Positions 1-7,336 of a stretch of DNA of 12,523 bases are shown piece after piece (within the stretch, counting starts at the first letter, position 1; each line of letters begins with the position of its first letter). Origin of the DNA: Balneolales bacterium (GTDB lineage: Bacteria; Bacteroidota; Rhodothermia; Balneolales; Natronogracilivirgulaceae). The translations under genes were made by a program, and so were the position numbers. The notes below the pieces were generated by a model. It was given only the letters and a program-made list of their open reading frames with translations, ran no database searches and had not been told where the DNA came from. The stretch is taken from positions 1 to 12,523 of the forward strand of contig SLQC01000125.1 in assembly GCA_007131625.1 (NCBI GenBank). The letters run 5' to 3'.

Positions 1-189
1 CCAGAAGTCATCGAAATTTTTGCGGATACGTCGTTTCAGATACGGATATCGACGATATTTAGGTTCGTACCGGCTGATGAGATCCTTTTTCATCAGGGCC
101 CGTTTGTCACCTGCTTTCCACTGTTTCCGGGATATATGCAGTGGAATATACTGTGATACCGACCGGGGATTCCAGGTTTTTAATGCCAT
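1..189 (-). CDS. Unidentified basic protein, N-terminal 63 residues (partial)
   Basis: The reading frame is open from the ATG at 189 (reading leftwards) to the window edge; an in-frame stop at 198-196 limits the start, so this ATG is the best one. It begins MALKTWNPRSVSQYIPLHIS and continues with a strongly basic, aromatic-rich stretch: 18 of the 63 residues are Lys or Arg, with motifs such as RYEPKYRRYPYLKRR. There is no signal peptide or membrane segment. It starts 14 bases after the sugar-kinase stop codon with no clear Shine-Dalgarno, which suggests the two are co-transcribed and perhaps translationally coupled. I do not recognise the family. A role in sugar metabolism is only a guess from the neighbour. 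An internal ATG at 93 is possible, but the sequence before it looks like real protein. Confidence 0.6.
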   Translation of the reverse strand, partial: MALKTWNPRSVSQYIPLHISRKQWKAGDKRALMKKDLISRYEPKYRRYPYLKRRIRKNFDDFW

Positions 190-203
190 GGACGATCAGC
201 AGA

Positions 204-1097
204 TTAAGAGGTAGCGTTTTTACCCGCAACCGCATCGATGACACCTGTCGGGAGGCTTGGCATTGCTCCCTGCCGGGCGGCGACTTGGGCAGCATATCGG
301 TTGGCAACATCGATTGTCACATCCAGCGGGGTGTTGCGTAACAAATGGTGTGTCAGGGCTGCGGTGAAAGCGTCACCGACACCGACCGAATCCCCGTTAG
401 TGCTGTCGACCGGATGCACCGGCTCCACCAGGTGTAGTTCGGGTGTCATTAATTCCGCTCCCTCGATGCCTTTAGTAAGACAGATTATACCCACATTCTT
501 TTGAGTGAAAAGCCAGTTTTTTAAATCATTAATCGCAAACATCTGCTCCAACAACTTCCACTCATTCTGGTTCATCTTGACCACATCGGCGAGTTCCAGT
601 GTGGCGGACACTATTTCTTCCGTGTAGTGGGGTTCCCGCAGATTGATATCGGCAATTTTGATACATTCGCTGGTGTGGGACAAAAAATCGCGGATCGTTT
701 TCCTGCTCACTTCGTTACGCTGAGCCAGAGTTCCGAAACAGACAGCGTCGGTTTCCCTGGCCAGATCCTGCCATTCCGGTGTAAGAGCCATGCGGTCCCA
801 GGCTACATTTTCCGGTATTGTATAACCCGCTTCCCCGTCGGTAATGACAACTTCGACAGATCCGGTGGGAACACGGTCGTCATATTGAATATAGGAAGTG
901 TTCAGATTGCTTTTTGACATATGGGCAACAAGTTCACGCCCTTCATCATCGTCTCCCACCCGGCTTGCGGGTATCCCTTCGTTTCCCAGTTGATTCGCAT
1001 GAAATGCAACATTAGCCGGAGCCCCACCGGCCCTCCTGTATTCGGGAAATATATCCCATAAAACTTCGCCCAATCCTGTAATTATCGGCTTTTGCAT
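204..1097 (-). CDS. PfkB/ribokinase-family carbohydrate kinase (fructokinase-like)
   Basis: A 297-residue cytoplasmic ATP-dependent sugar kinase; the length is normal for the family. Visible signatures in order: the N-terminal ITGLGEVLWD strand (residues 6-15); the substrate-binding glycine motif GGAPANVAFHANQLG (24-38), which is close to fructokinases; ADINLRE (149-155); the MNQNEWK segment (175-181); the ATP-site LTKGIEGAEL (207-216); and the second PfkB signature DSVGVGDAFTAAL (236-248), with Asp242 as the expected catalytic base. Fructose is the most likely substrate by family resemblance, but this is inferred. An extra VDSTNG-like stretch precedes the second signature. The start is ATG with only a weak AGGAT upstream. 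The kinase is followed closely by the unidentified gene at the left edge and preceded by a 179-base gap after the RND gene, so it likely has its own promoter. Confidence 0.93.
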   Translation of the reverse strand: MQKPIITGLGEVLWDIFPEYRRAGGAPANVAFHANQLGNEGIPASRVGDDDEGRELVAHMSKSNLNTSYIQYDDRVPTGSVEVVITDGEAGYTIPENVAWDRMALTPEWQDLARETDAVCFGTLAQRNEVSRKTIRDFLSHTSECIKIADINLREPHYTEEIVSATLELADVVKMNQNEWKLLEQMFAINDLKNWLFTQKNVGIICLTKGIEGAELMTPELHLVEPVHPVDSTNGDSVGVGDAFTAALTHHLLRNTPLDVTIDVANRYAAQVAARQGAMPSLPTGVIDAVAGKNATS

Positions 1098-1206
1098 GTG
1101 GTATCCTGAAATCGGTTGAATGAATGATTGCGTCCTGTACGAGTATAACAGGTCTATACGTAACGATGTTCCTTTTATTTAAAAAATACAGAAAAGTTTG
1201 CGACAG

Positions 1207-1240
1207 AACCGGTTAGTGGGAAGAATCATGAAAACCGGTT
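1207..1240. repeat. Two AACCGGTT palindromes between the RND and sugar-kinase genes
   Basis: The 8-base palindrome AACCGGTT occurs at 1207-1214 and again at 1233-1240, 18 bases apart. Because each copy is self-complementary, the pair can be read as two operator half-sites or as one stem-loop. It lies about 40-70 bases after the RND stop codon and about 110-140 bases before the kinase start, so it could end the RND transcript or regulate the kinase. There is no T-run immediately after it, which makes a classical terminator unlikely. A second small dyad, GTATA(7 bases)TATAC at 1143-1159, lies nearer the kinase. The 1098-1276 gap holds nothing else I can name. Confidence 0.4.
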
Positions 1241-1276
1241 GATAAGGATACGAAAATACCTTCGGATTATACTGGT

Positions 1277-4200
1277 TCAGTCAGGCAGGGTTGCAGCCGG
1301 AGCCGGCTCGTCGCCGGTTTTCCATTTGGGCAGCCATTCACGCACCCGGTCGAAAGCCGCCGTTACAGAGATATAGACGACCGGAATGAAAATCAGAGTG
1401 ATCAGCGAAGAGACGGCCAACCCGCCGATGACGACCCGGGCGAGCGACGCTTGAATTTCACCACCCGCGCCGGCCCCGATGGAAAGGGGAATCATGGCAA
1501 GAATAGTGGTAAGCGTGGTCATGAGAATGGGTCGTAACCGTAGTTTTCCGGCTTCAACAACAGCCCGATAGAGTGGTAGATTCGCCTCTCGGCGCATCAG
1601 GTTGATGTAGTCGACCAGGACAATCGCGTTATTGACGACAATACCGATGAGCATCACCATCCCCATGAAACTTTGGAGATTCAGAGTGGTTCCCGTCAAT
1701 AAGAGTGCGGGTACAACCCCGATCAACGCCAGTGGGACCGAAAACATAACGATGAGCGGATCGATGAAGCGCTCAAACTGGGCTGCCATCACCATATATA
1801 TCAGGACGAGGGCCATAATAATGGAGAGCGTGAAGTCGCGCTGTGCTTTTTGCTGCTCTTCATACTCTCCCCCGAAATAAACCGAAAAGCCGTCTGGCAT
1901 CGGAAATTCACGTAATTCATTCTCTATCAAGGCAACTGCATCGCCAAGGGCTACACCCCTCTCAAGATTGGCCGTGATATAGGTGACGCGCTGGCCGTTT
2001 ATTCTGTTGATACTAACCGGTGTTCGGGTGAATTCCTTATGAGCGACCGCTGATATTGGCAGGATGGTTCCCTCCGAACTGCGAATTGAAATATTATCGA
2101 GATCCAGGATGGAGAGACGGTCTTCCGGACGAAGCCGTACCCTTATCGGCCATTCCTCACCATTTACACGATACACACCGGCACGCGTTCCCCCCACATT
2201 GGTCTGAATGGCACGGCCTACATCGCTGACTCCAAGTCCGAGCCGGGCTATCTTTTCACGGTCAAACCGGATATCCTGTTGCGGAGTCCCTTCCCTCCGG
2301 TCGGTCTCCACATCAGTTATACCGGGAATGCGTTCAATCATGGGGATCAACTGTCGGGAAACGTCACTGGCGACATCAAGATTGTTGCCACGCAACTGAA
2401 TTCGGAGGGATTCACCCTCATCTTCATCCCCGCCGCCGCCACCGCCGCCGAACACGCGTCGAAGAACCCAGAGTCCGGATCGGGCAGAAACACGGATATC
2501 GGCTCCGGGTATCAGACCCCGAACCTTTTCACGAATATCGTCTGCAAGCGCATTACTGGAGATACCTCTGTCCTGTGGCGGATACAAGGTAAGGTCGATT
2601 TGGCCTCTTCCGTTACGAACATCCTTGGAATAATACAGGATCTCTTCGGAGGGTACGATCTCCCGAACTTTTTTGTCGAGTTCTTCCAGATACTGATGTA
2701 TGACTGCAATATTGGTTCCGTCGGCCATGGTCATTCGAATACGAACCTCGTCGGCATCCACATCCGGAGTGAGTTCATATGGAATATATCGGAACCCAAA
2801 AAGGGAGGCACCGAAAAGCAGAAACACACCACCGGCAATGAGAAGTTTCCGGTTCAGAGCGCGTTCCAGCAGGTGGGCATATCCGTTTTCAAGCCGGCTG
2901 AAAAATCGTTGATGCCGGGTTTTTTTTCCCTCGTCGTCAGGGTCTGGCTGAACGGTTAGCATCTTGCTTCCCATCATCGGCACGAGGGTAAGCGCTACGA
3001 TGAGAGAGCACAAAAGGGAGAAAACAACGACCAGAGCCAGTTCCTGAAACAATAAGCCGGTTATTGTCTGCATGAAGAGAACGGGAAGGAAAATGACTGA
3101 GGTGGTCAACGTGGATGCGATGATGGCGCCGGTGACCTGCCGGGTGCCAACAAGAGCACTTTGTTTGCGATTTTTTCCGTTCTGGCGTTGCCGGACAATA
3201 TTCTCAAGTACAACGATGGAGTTATCGACAATAAGCCCCACCCCGAGAGCAAGTCCGCCGAAACTCATCTGGTTCAGGGTCAGGCCGCCGAAAAAGAGCA
3301 GGGCGAAGGTCGCGATAATAGAAATCGGGATGGATATACCGATGATCAGGGTGGTGGATCCGTTTCGCAGAAAAGCAAACAACACGATCACTGCGAGTAT
3401 CCCACCCCAAAGTGCGGCATTTCGGACATTGTCGATAGACGACTGAATGAACTCGCTTTCATCAGAGATGACCCGAAGCTCAAGGTCTGACCGCATCCTG
3501 TTAATGCGGTCCACTTCGGCGTGGATATCACGAGATACAGCTACCGTATTTGCACCGGTCTGTTTACGGATAAAGAATCGGATAGTCGGCTGATCATCGA
3601 TCTCGATATATCTGTTGATATCCTGATACCCTTCCCGGACCTGTGCCACATCACCGATACGAATGGGTGCACCATCAACTGTTGTGATTACCGTTTGGGA
3701 AATATCCTCGACCGTTTCAAATTCACCGACCGATCGGACATAAAGGTCGCTCAATCCATCCTTTACATTGCCACCGGGTAATGTGACATTCTCGCGGCCG
3801 AGTGCCTGAACCACATCGAGAGCAGTCAGTTCGCTGGAAATCAGGCGATCACGCAACAGGTCAACCTGAATTTCCCGATATACACCACCCCAGACACCAA
3901 TGGCACCCACTCCGGGAATTTGTTCAAAATTTTTGGCCACTTCACGCTCAAGTACCCGGGTCAAATCCGACAGATCACGGTTTGAGAGTGCACCGATTCT
4001 TACAATTGGAGAGTCGTTTGGGTCAAATTTCCAAATTCTGGGTGGATTGGCATCTTCCGGAATGTTCCGCCGGAGCCGGTCGAGTGCTGCGCGCACATCA
4101 TTGGTAGCTTCGTCTATATTGGTGCCCTGTGAGAAATTGAGCGAAACACGACTGCGGCCTTCCGAAGAGTTGGAATGCACTCTCTCCACATTTGGGATGC

Positions 4201-4417
4201 CAGCCAGAGAGTTTTCTATTTGCTCGGTGACAAGAAGCTCCATCTCTTCGGGTCCTACATTGTCGTAATCCACGATGACGGTCAGCTGTGGATATTCAAT
4301 GGGTGGAAGAAGATCAATCGGAAGATGACGGAAAGCTATACTCCCCAGCGAGATGATTATCAGAAATACCATCATCGTGGTGACAGGTCTCGCTACGGAA
4401 CGTTCAGTTATGGACAT
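1277..4417 (-). CDS. RND efflux permease (AcrB/HAE-like inner-membrane pump)
   Basis: A 1046-residue resistance-nodulation-division transporter, full length for the AcrB class. It sits in the inner membrane as a trimer and exports substrates using the proton gradient, with a periplasmic adaptor and an outer-membrane channel. TM1 is near residues 13-30. The large periplasmic porter loop covers roughly 35-335, the TM2-TM6 block about 336-490, TM7 about 525-543, a second porter loop about 545-860, and the TM8-TM12 block about 862-1022. The TM4 motif is GVGLIVDNSIVVLEN with Asp398-Asn399 where AcrB has Asp-Asp; the TM10 motif is GIVVNNAIVLVDY with Asn929 where AcrB has its relay lysine. Both are common in an AcrB-related subgroup. 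A run of seven glycines followed by DEDEGE lies at 657-669. The adaptor gene lies 115 bases upstream, so the two form an operon. Substrate cannot be told from sequence. Confidence 0.95.
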   Translation of the reverse strand: MSITERSVARPVTTMMVFLIIISLGSIAFRHLPIDLLPPIEYPQLTVIVDYDNVGPEEMELLVTEQIENSLAGIPNVERVHSNSSEGRSRVSLNFSQGTNIDEATNDVRAALDRLRRNIPEDANPPRIWKFDPNDSPIVRIGALSNRDLSDLTRVLEREVAKNFEQIPGVGAIGVWGGVYREIQVDLLRDRLISSELTALDVVQALGRENVTLPGGNVKDGLSDLYVRSVGEFETVEDISQTVITTVDGAPIRIGDVAQVREGYQDINRYIEIDDQPTIRFFIRKQTGANTVAVSRDIHAEVDRINRMRSDLELRVISDESEFIQSSIDNVRNAALWGGILAVIVLFAFLRNGSTTLIIGISIPISIIATFALLFFGGLTLNQMSFGGLALGVGLIVDNSIVVLENIVRQRQNGKNRKQSALVGTRQVTGAIIASTLTTSVIFLPVLFMQTITGLLFQELALVVVFSLLCSLIVALTLVPMMGSKMLTVQPDPDDEGKKTRHQRFFSRLENGYAHLLERALNRKLLIAGGVFLLFGASLFGFRYIPYELTPDVDADEVRIRMTMADGTNIAVIHQYLEELDKKVREIVPSEEILYYSKDVRNGRGQIDLTLYPPQDRGISSNALADDIREKVRGLIPGADIRVSARSGLWVLRRVFGGGGGGGDEDEGESLRIQLRGNNLDVASDVSRQLIPMIERIPGITDVETDRREGTPQQDIRFDREKIARLGLGVSDVGRAIQTNVGGTRAGVYRVNGEEWPIRVRLRPEDRLSILDLDNISIRSSEGTILPISAVAHKEFTRTPVSINRINGQRVTYITANLERGVALGDAVALIENELREFPMPDGFSVYFGGEYEEQQKAQRDFTLSIIMALVLIYMVMAAQFERFIDPLIVMFSVPLALIGVVPALLLTGTTLNLQSFMGMVMLIGIVVNNAIVLVDYINLMRREANLPLYRAVVEAGKLRLRPILMTTLTTILAMIPLSIGAGAGGEIQASLARVVIGGLAVSSLITLIFIPVVYISVTAAFDRVREWLPKWKTGDEPAPAATLPD
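2429..2449 (-). other. Seven-glycine codon run in the RND second porter loop
   Basis: Seven consecutive glycine codons, mostly GGC on the coding strand, encode residues 657-663 and are followed by an acidic patch (DEDEGE, 664-669). The stretch interrupts an otherwise normal porter domain and has the look of a flexible surface loop that can change length by codon slippage. The reading frame is intact on both sides. Confidence 0.8.
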
Positions 4418-4532
4418 GGTGCACAGGTACTATTCGGGAATATCACTTATTCGAATTAAATCGTTTGGGTCATTCACATTGGATATAGATGGTTCAGTTT
4501 ATTCGTAAGCGAACATTTTTAAAGAAGGCAGG

Positions 4533-5834
4533 TCAGACGCCGGCTCTGCTTTCTTGTGATCTTTTCGCCATTTTTTCCTGGATGATTTCAAACAGGTCAC
4601 GACTTTGAATCTCCTGGAGGTTGATGATGTGATCCCATGACACCGGCCTGACATTGGCTTGTTCTGCTCCACGCAGCAACAGATTCTGACCCAGTGTTAC
4701 CACCCAGCTGTCGCTGGGGATTCCTTCAATACCGGAAACAAGACGTCCATTGGCAATTACATTAACAGGTACAAACCGAACCGGTGCCGGTCCTATCAAT
4801 TCTTCCGGTGGTTCTTCCCCCTCAAAACTAAGCTCGAGGCCAATTCTCTCAGCTATAAAGACTCCCTGATTGCCGTAATTGGGATGGTAGAACATAGCGT
4901 TGTTTGGAACTAGTATGGCCTGTTCACTTTCTCCGTACTTGATGCTCACTGTCACAAACATTCCTGGTCTGATCAGATTGTCCGGATTTGAAAATTCAAT
5001 TTCGGCTGTAGTTGTATGGGTGATCGGATTCAGAAAGGGGGAAATTCGTGTAATTGTACTTTCAATAGCGTTTTCTGAACCCGGAGAGGAAATAACAGCT
5101 TGCTGACCGGGCAGGATATAACTGGTCATCGCTTCGGTCAGGACCATCTCTAACTTTAACAAACCTGGATCACCGATCTGAAAAAGACGTGTCGACGGAT
5201 TGGCCTGTTGGCCTGTATCTGCATTGCGGAGTCCGACCAGGCCATTGATCGGAGCACGTATTACTGTGTTCTCCAATTCGTTTTTCCGCTCTTCGATTAC
5301 CGAACGTGCCTGGTTTTTTTGTGCAATATTCAGGTCAAGGGTCGCTTCAGCCGACTCCACTTCCGCCTTGATGTTTTCCAGTTCGGCTTCGGTTTCCAGG
5401 TCCCGGCTTCGCAACTGCTCGGTCCGTGCAAGCATTGCTTTTTTCTGGTTCAGGTCGGCTTCAGCCTGGCGTACCTGAGCCCGTGCAATCTGGTATCCCG
5501 ATTCTGCCTGTCGCAATCGCTCCTGTGCCTCGGTATCCCGCAGACGGACAAGAACCTGTCCCTGATCCACATAATCACCGTTATTGACAGCAACTTCCGT
5601 AATCGGAGCAGTGATTTCCGGATAGATGTCGGCCTGGTTTTGTGCTCTGACAACCCCTGTCAAATTTTCTTCCAAAGGCAGACTTCCGGTAATAACCTGT
5701 ACTGCTTCAACCGTGGGTGCACGGTTTTCATTTGATGGATTTTCTGTACGATCGTCATCGTTATCTGAACATCCATATATTAATAGCAGTATAGAAAGAA
5801 TCGAGAATATTTTGACAGAGTTGCTGATTGACAT
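4533..5834 (-). CDS. RND efflux periplasmic adaptor (HlyD/MFP family lipoprotein)
   Basis: A 433-residue membrane-fusion protein that links the RND pump to an outer-membrane channel. I place the start at the ATG at 5834 because it gives a lipoprotein signal directly: a short basic N-terminus, a hydrophobic stretch IFSILSILLLIYG and Cys22. The frame stays open upstream to 5975, but that extension has no ATG and looks non-coding. After the cysteine comes an acidic linker SDNDDDR. Domains, roughly: first lipoyl half 63-99 (QADIYPEITAPITEVAVNNG), alpha-helical hairpin 100-188 rich in Ala, Glu, Gln and Arg, second lipoyl half 189-213 (TVIRAPINGLVGL), beta-barrel 223-298 (ends at RPGMFVTVSI), membrane-proximal domain 303-393, and a charged helical tail 398-433. 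The lipobox IYGC has an unusual Tyr at -2. The RND permease follows by 115 bases. No Shine-Dalgarno is visible. Confidence 0.93.
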   Translation of the reverse strand: MSISNSVKIFSILSILLLIYGCSDNDDDRTENPSNENRAPTVEAVQVITGSLPLEENLTGVVRAQNQADIYPEITAPITEVAVNNGDYVDQGQVLVRLRDTEAQERLRQAESGYQIARAQVRQAEADLNQKKAMLARTEQLRSRDLETEAELENIKAEVESAEATLDLNIAQKNQARSVIEERKNELENTVIRAPINGLVGLRNADTGQQANPSTRLFQIGDPGLLKLEMVLTEAMTSYILPGQQAVISSPGSENAIESTITRISPFLNPITHTTTAEIEFSNPDNLIRPGMFVTVSIKYGESEQAILVPNNAMFYHPNYGNQGVFIAERIGLELSFEGEEPPEELIGPAPVRFVPVNVIANGRLVSGIEGIPSDSWVVTLGQNLLLRGAEQANVRPVSWDHIINLQEIQSRDLFEIIQEKMAKRSQESRAGV

Positions 5835-5941
5835 TTGCTTAAAAGACACAATATGCTTAGGGTATATGGGCCATTGGAATAAAACCAGTCTGGTAACAGC
5901 CGGCAATGTTAATTCCCCGGTTAGTCCATACTTAACTCTGG

Positions 5942-5979
5942 TATTTTGCGTGCCAAAGTATTGGAAAATACGCAAAATA
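5942..5979. promoter_or_regulatory. Inverted repeat upstream of the RND adaptor operon
   Basis: TATTTTGCG at 5942-5950 and its exact complement CGCAAAATA at 5971-5979 are separated by 20 bases. The element sits about 110-145 bases before the chosen adaptor start, in the 232-base gap between acyltransferase and adaptor, where an operon promoter and its repressor site would be expected. Efflux operons are often controlled by local repressors, but no regulator gene is present in the window, so the operator role is inferred. The rest of the gap (5835-6066) is AT-rich with nothing else I can identify. Confidence 0.4.
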
Positions 5980-6066
5980 TTTGGACCGGTTTTGTAAAAT
6001 CTTAATAAAAGTAATCAAAAACAGAGGCTAAACTCGCATGTTGGCAGCCAAATCAGTCATACATGG

Positions 6067-6807
6067 TTATTGCTGTCCGGACCAATCGAGATACATATTT
6101 CTGACCTCCCTGACATGAGACCGGATTTGCTTGCGATCCCATACGGAAGTGTCGATGGGTGAATGAATATGTATAGTCACGACTCCGGGTCTGGTTACCA
6201 GCGATTTCCCGGGACATAATTCATAAGCTCCCTCAATATAAACAGGTATTATGGGGTATTCCAACTCCATCGCTGTACGAAATGCACCCGACTTGAACGG
6301 TCCGATTTCACCGGTTTGAGATCGTGTGCCTTCCGGTGCAAAAACAAGTGAAATCCGGTTTTTGCGGAGGTAGTCGTATGCTTTGTGCATTTTTTTAACG
6401 GAAGCCCTTGATTTTTCCCGGTCGATCATAATATTGCCGAGAAATTTGTTCAGAAGCCAGAAAAAAGGATTATAATGAAATTCACGTTTTGCAATAAAAC
6501 GGGTCGGGACCTGCACCAGAGATATGACAATGAACATATCCAAAGTTGAGCTGTGATTAAATAAGAATACCGCAGGCTGATCCGGCTTTTTCCCGTGATA
6601 ACGAATATTTAACCGCACACCGGCCAGAGCGAGGACAGTGCGGCCTAATATAAAACCGACCCACCGTACAAGAAAGTTGCGCAATTTCCCAAAAGAAATC
6701 AGGACTAATAGCACAGTCATAATTGACAGAAACGGTAGTAACACTATCAGTAACATCAGAACGATGATCATCCTAAAAATCAGTAATATGCCGGGTTTAC
6801 GGTTCAT
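6067..6807 (-). CDS. plsC: 1-acyl-sn-glycerol-3-phosphate acyltransferase (PlsC-like)
   Basis: A 246-residue membrane-associated acyltransferase of the LPLAT/AGPAT family, which transfers an acyl chain to lysophosphatidic acid to make phosphatidic acid in phospholipid synthesis. The N-terminus is strongly hydrophobic (residues 7-40), consistent with one or two membrane segments. The catalytic HX4D motif is NHSSTLD with His85 and Asp90. Motif II is near FIAKREF and GNIMIDR (104-130). Motif III is FAPEGTRS (157-163), which binds the glycerol phosphate. Motif IV is IIPVYIEGAY (186-195). Length and motif spacing are normal. Bacteroidota often have several paralogues, and some acylate other lipids such as ornithine lipids, so the exact acceptor is inferred. 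Its stop is 232 bases before the adaptor start, so it is probably a separate transcript. Its start (ATG 6807) lies in the spacer shared with the divergent aminotransferase. Confidence 0.92.
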   Translation of the reverse strand: MNRKPGILLIFRMIIVLMLLIVLLPFLSIMTVLLVLISFGKLRNFLVRWVGFILGRTVLALAGVRLNIRYHGKKPDQPAVFLFNHSSTLDMFIVISLVQVPTRFIAKREFHYNPFFWLLNKFLGNIMIDREKSRASVKKMHKAYDYLRKNRISLVFAPEGTRSQTGEIGPFKSGAFRTAMELEYPIIPVYIEGAYELCPGKSLVTRPGVVTIHIHSPIDTSVWDRKQIRSHVREVRNMYLDWSGQQ

Positions 6808-6958
6808 TATGTCAAGAGTTTACTGGCAAGGTATTTGATTGTGGGTGGAAATATCTGTTGCAAAAAGTATTATTTTCCCATGGAAGAGCCTATTGAGAAT
6901 GATTGCGAAAGATTATTTGTATGCATAAGTACGACATCTCAAATGTAGTAATAATATG

Positions 6959-7035
6959 CAGGGGAAATGCAGTGATATACTGAAATACTGAAGGGCTGAT
7001 AATATATGATCAGGGGAAATGCAGCGATATATTGA
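6959..7035. repeat. Pair of 25-base direct repeats, 52-base period
   Basis: Copy A at 6959-6983 and copy B at 7011-7035 share 23 of 25 bases; they begin CAGGGGAAATGCAG and end GATATAYTGA. Similar ATAATAT-rich sequence precedes both copies, so the repeated unit may be somewhat longer. The two differences are both T/C changes. They lie in non-coding DNA just before the tandem array. Function is unknown; candidates are binding sites for a regulator or remains of a duplication. Confidence 0.7.
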
Positions 7036-7112
7036 GGTGAGTGATCATAAAGGAACAGTTCTGTTTAATGTTTTCAGATTTTGCCTTGTGTTGTATGCGT
7101 CAACCCTTTGCG

Positions 7113-7277
7113 GTCTGTTAAAATTGTGGGTCTGTTGAAATTTGGTGGTCGGTCATATATTGGTGATCAGTCGAAATTGCAGATCAGTCGAAAATTTGGT
7201 GGTCGTTTGAAAATTTGGTGGTCAGTCGAAAATTTGGTGGTCGTTCGAAAATTGCAGGTCAGTCGAAAATTGCTGCG
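7113..7277. repeat. Degenerate tandem array of 17-19 base units (about nine copies)
   Basis: Consecutive units begin at about 7113, 7130, 7148, 7166, 7183, 7202, 7221, 7240 and 7258. The consensus is GTCAGTCGAAAATTTGGTG. Three central copies (7183-7239) are 19 bases long and nearly identical. Outer copies are 17-18 bases and diverged, and two (7166-7182 and 7240-7257) end in TGCAG instead of TTGGTG. Unit lengths are not multiples of three, so the array does not encode a repeated peptide. It ends about 60 bases before the aminotransferase start codon and so overlaps its likely promoter region. Confidence 0.85.
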
Positions 7278-7300
7278 GGTACAGATTATTGGTAAATTGG
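7270..7300 (+). promoter_or_regulatory. Candidate Bacteroidota-type promoter for the aminotransferase
   Basis: TTG at 7270-7272 is followed after 20 bases by TAAATTGG at 7293-7300, one mismatch from the TAnnTTTG -7 element used by the primary sigma factor in Bacteroidota. Transcription would start near 7305, giving a leader of about 30 bases before the ATG at 7337. The TTG lies inside the last tandem-repeat copy. These short motifs occur often by chance in AT-rich DNA, so this is tentative. Confidence 0.25.
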
Positions 7301-7336
7301 TTGCTACCTCTTAACAAGTAAAACGAATATAAGTGT

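Larger units (their letters stand above)
6808..7336. other. 529-base repeat-containing spacer between divergent genes
   Basis: No credible gene is present. The one ORF of moderate length (7081-7314, plus strand) is a translation of degenerate tandem repeats and has a low-complexity composition. The spacer must hold the promoters of the acyltransferase (leftward) and of the aminotransferase (rightward). It also carries two kinds of repeats, listed separately. The segment 6808-6950 is AT-rich with no structure I can name. Confidence 0.7.

Noticed and set aside
2279..2959. A 226-codon plus-strand ORF opposite the RND gene
   Set aside because: It lies wholly antisense to a well-supported permease gene and its protein shows no domain pattern; long antisense ORFs are common over GC-rich coding DNA.
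5835..5975. Upstream extension of the RND adaptor by 47 codons
   Set aside because: It has no ATG start, would bury the lipoprotein signal at residue 48, and overlaps the inverted repeat in the promoter region.
7112..7140. Similarity of GGTCTGTTGA in the tandem array to GGTCTGCTGA at the candidate insertion-sequence end
   Set aside because: Nine of ten bases match, but no longer similarity follows, so a common origin is not supported.
7113..7277. CRISPR array
   Set aside because: The units are contiguous and 17-19 bases long with no unique spacers, and no cas genes are present.
7081..7314. A 77-codon plus-strand ORF before the aminotransferase
   Set aside because: It is a translation of the degenerate tandem repeats, whose unit length is not a multiple of three. 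It has no homology-like motif and no ribosome binding site.
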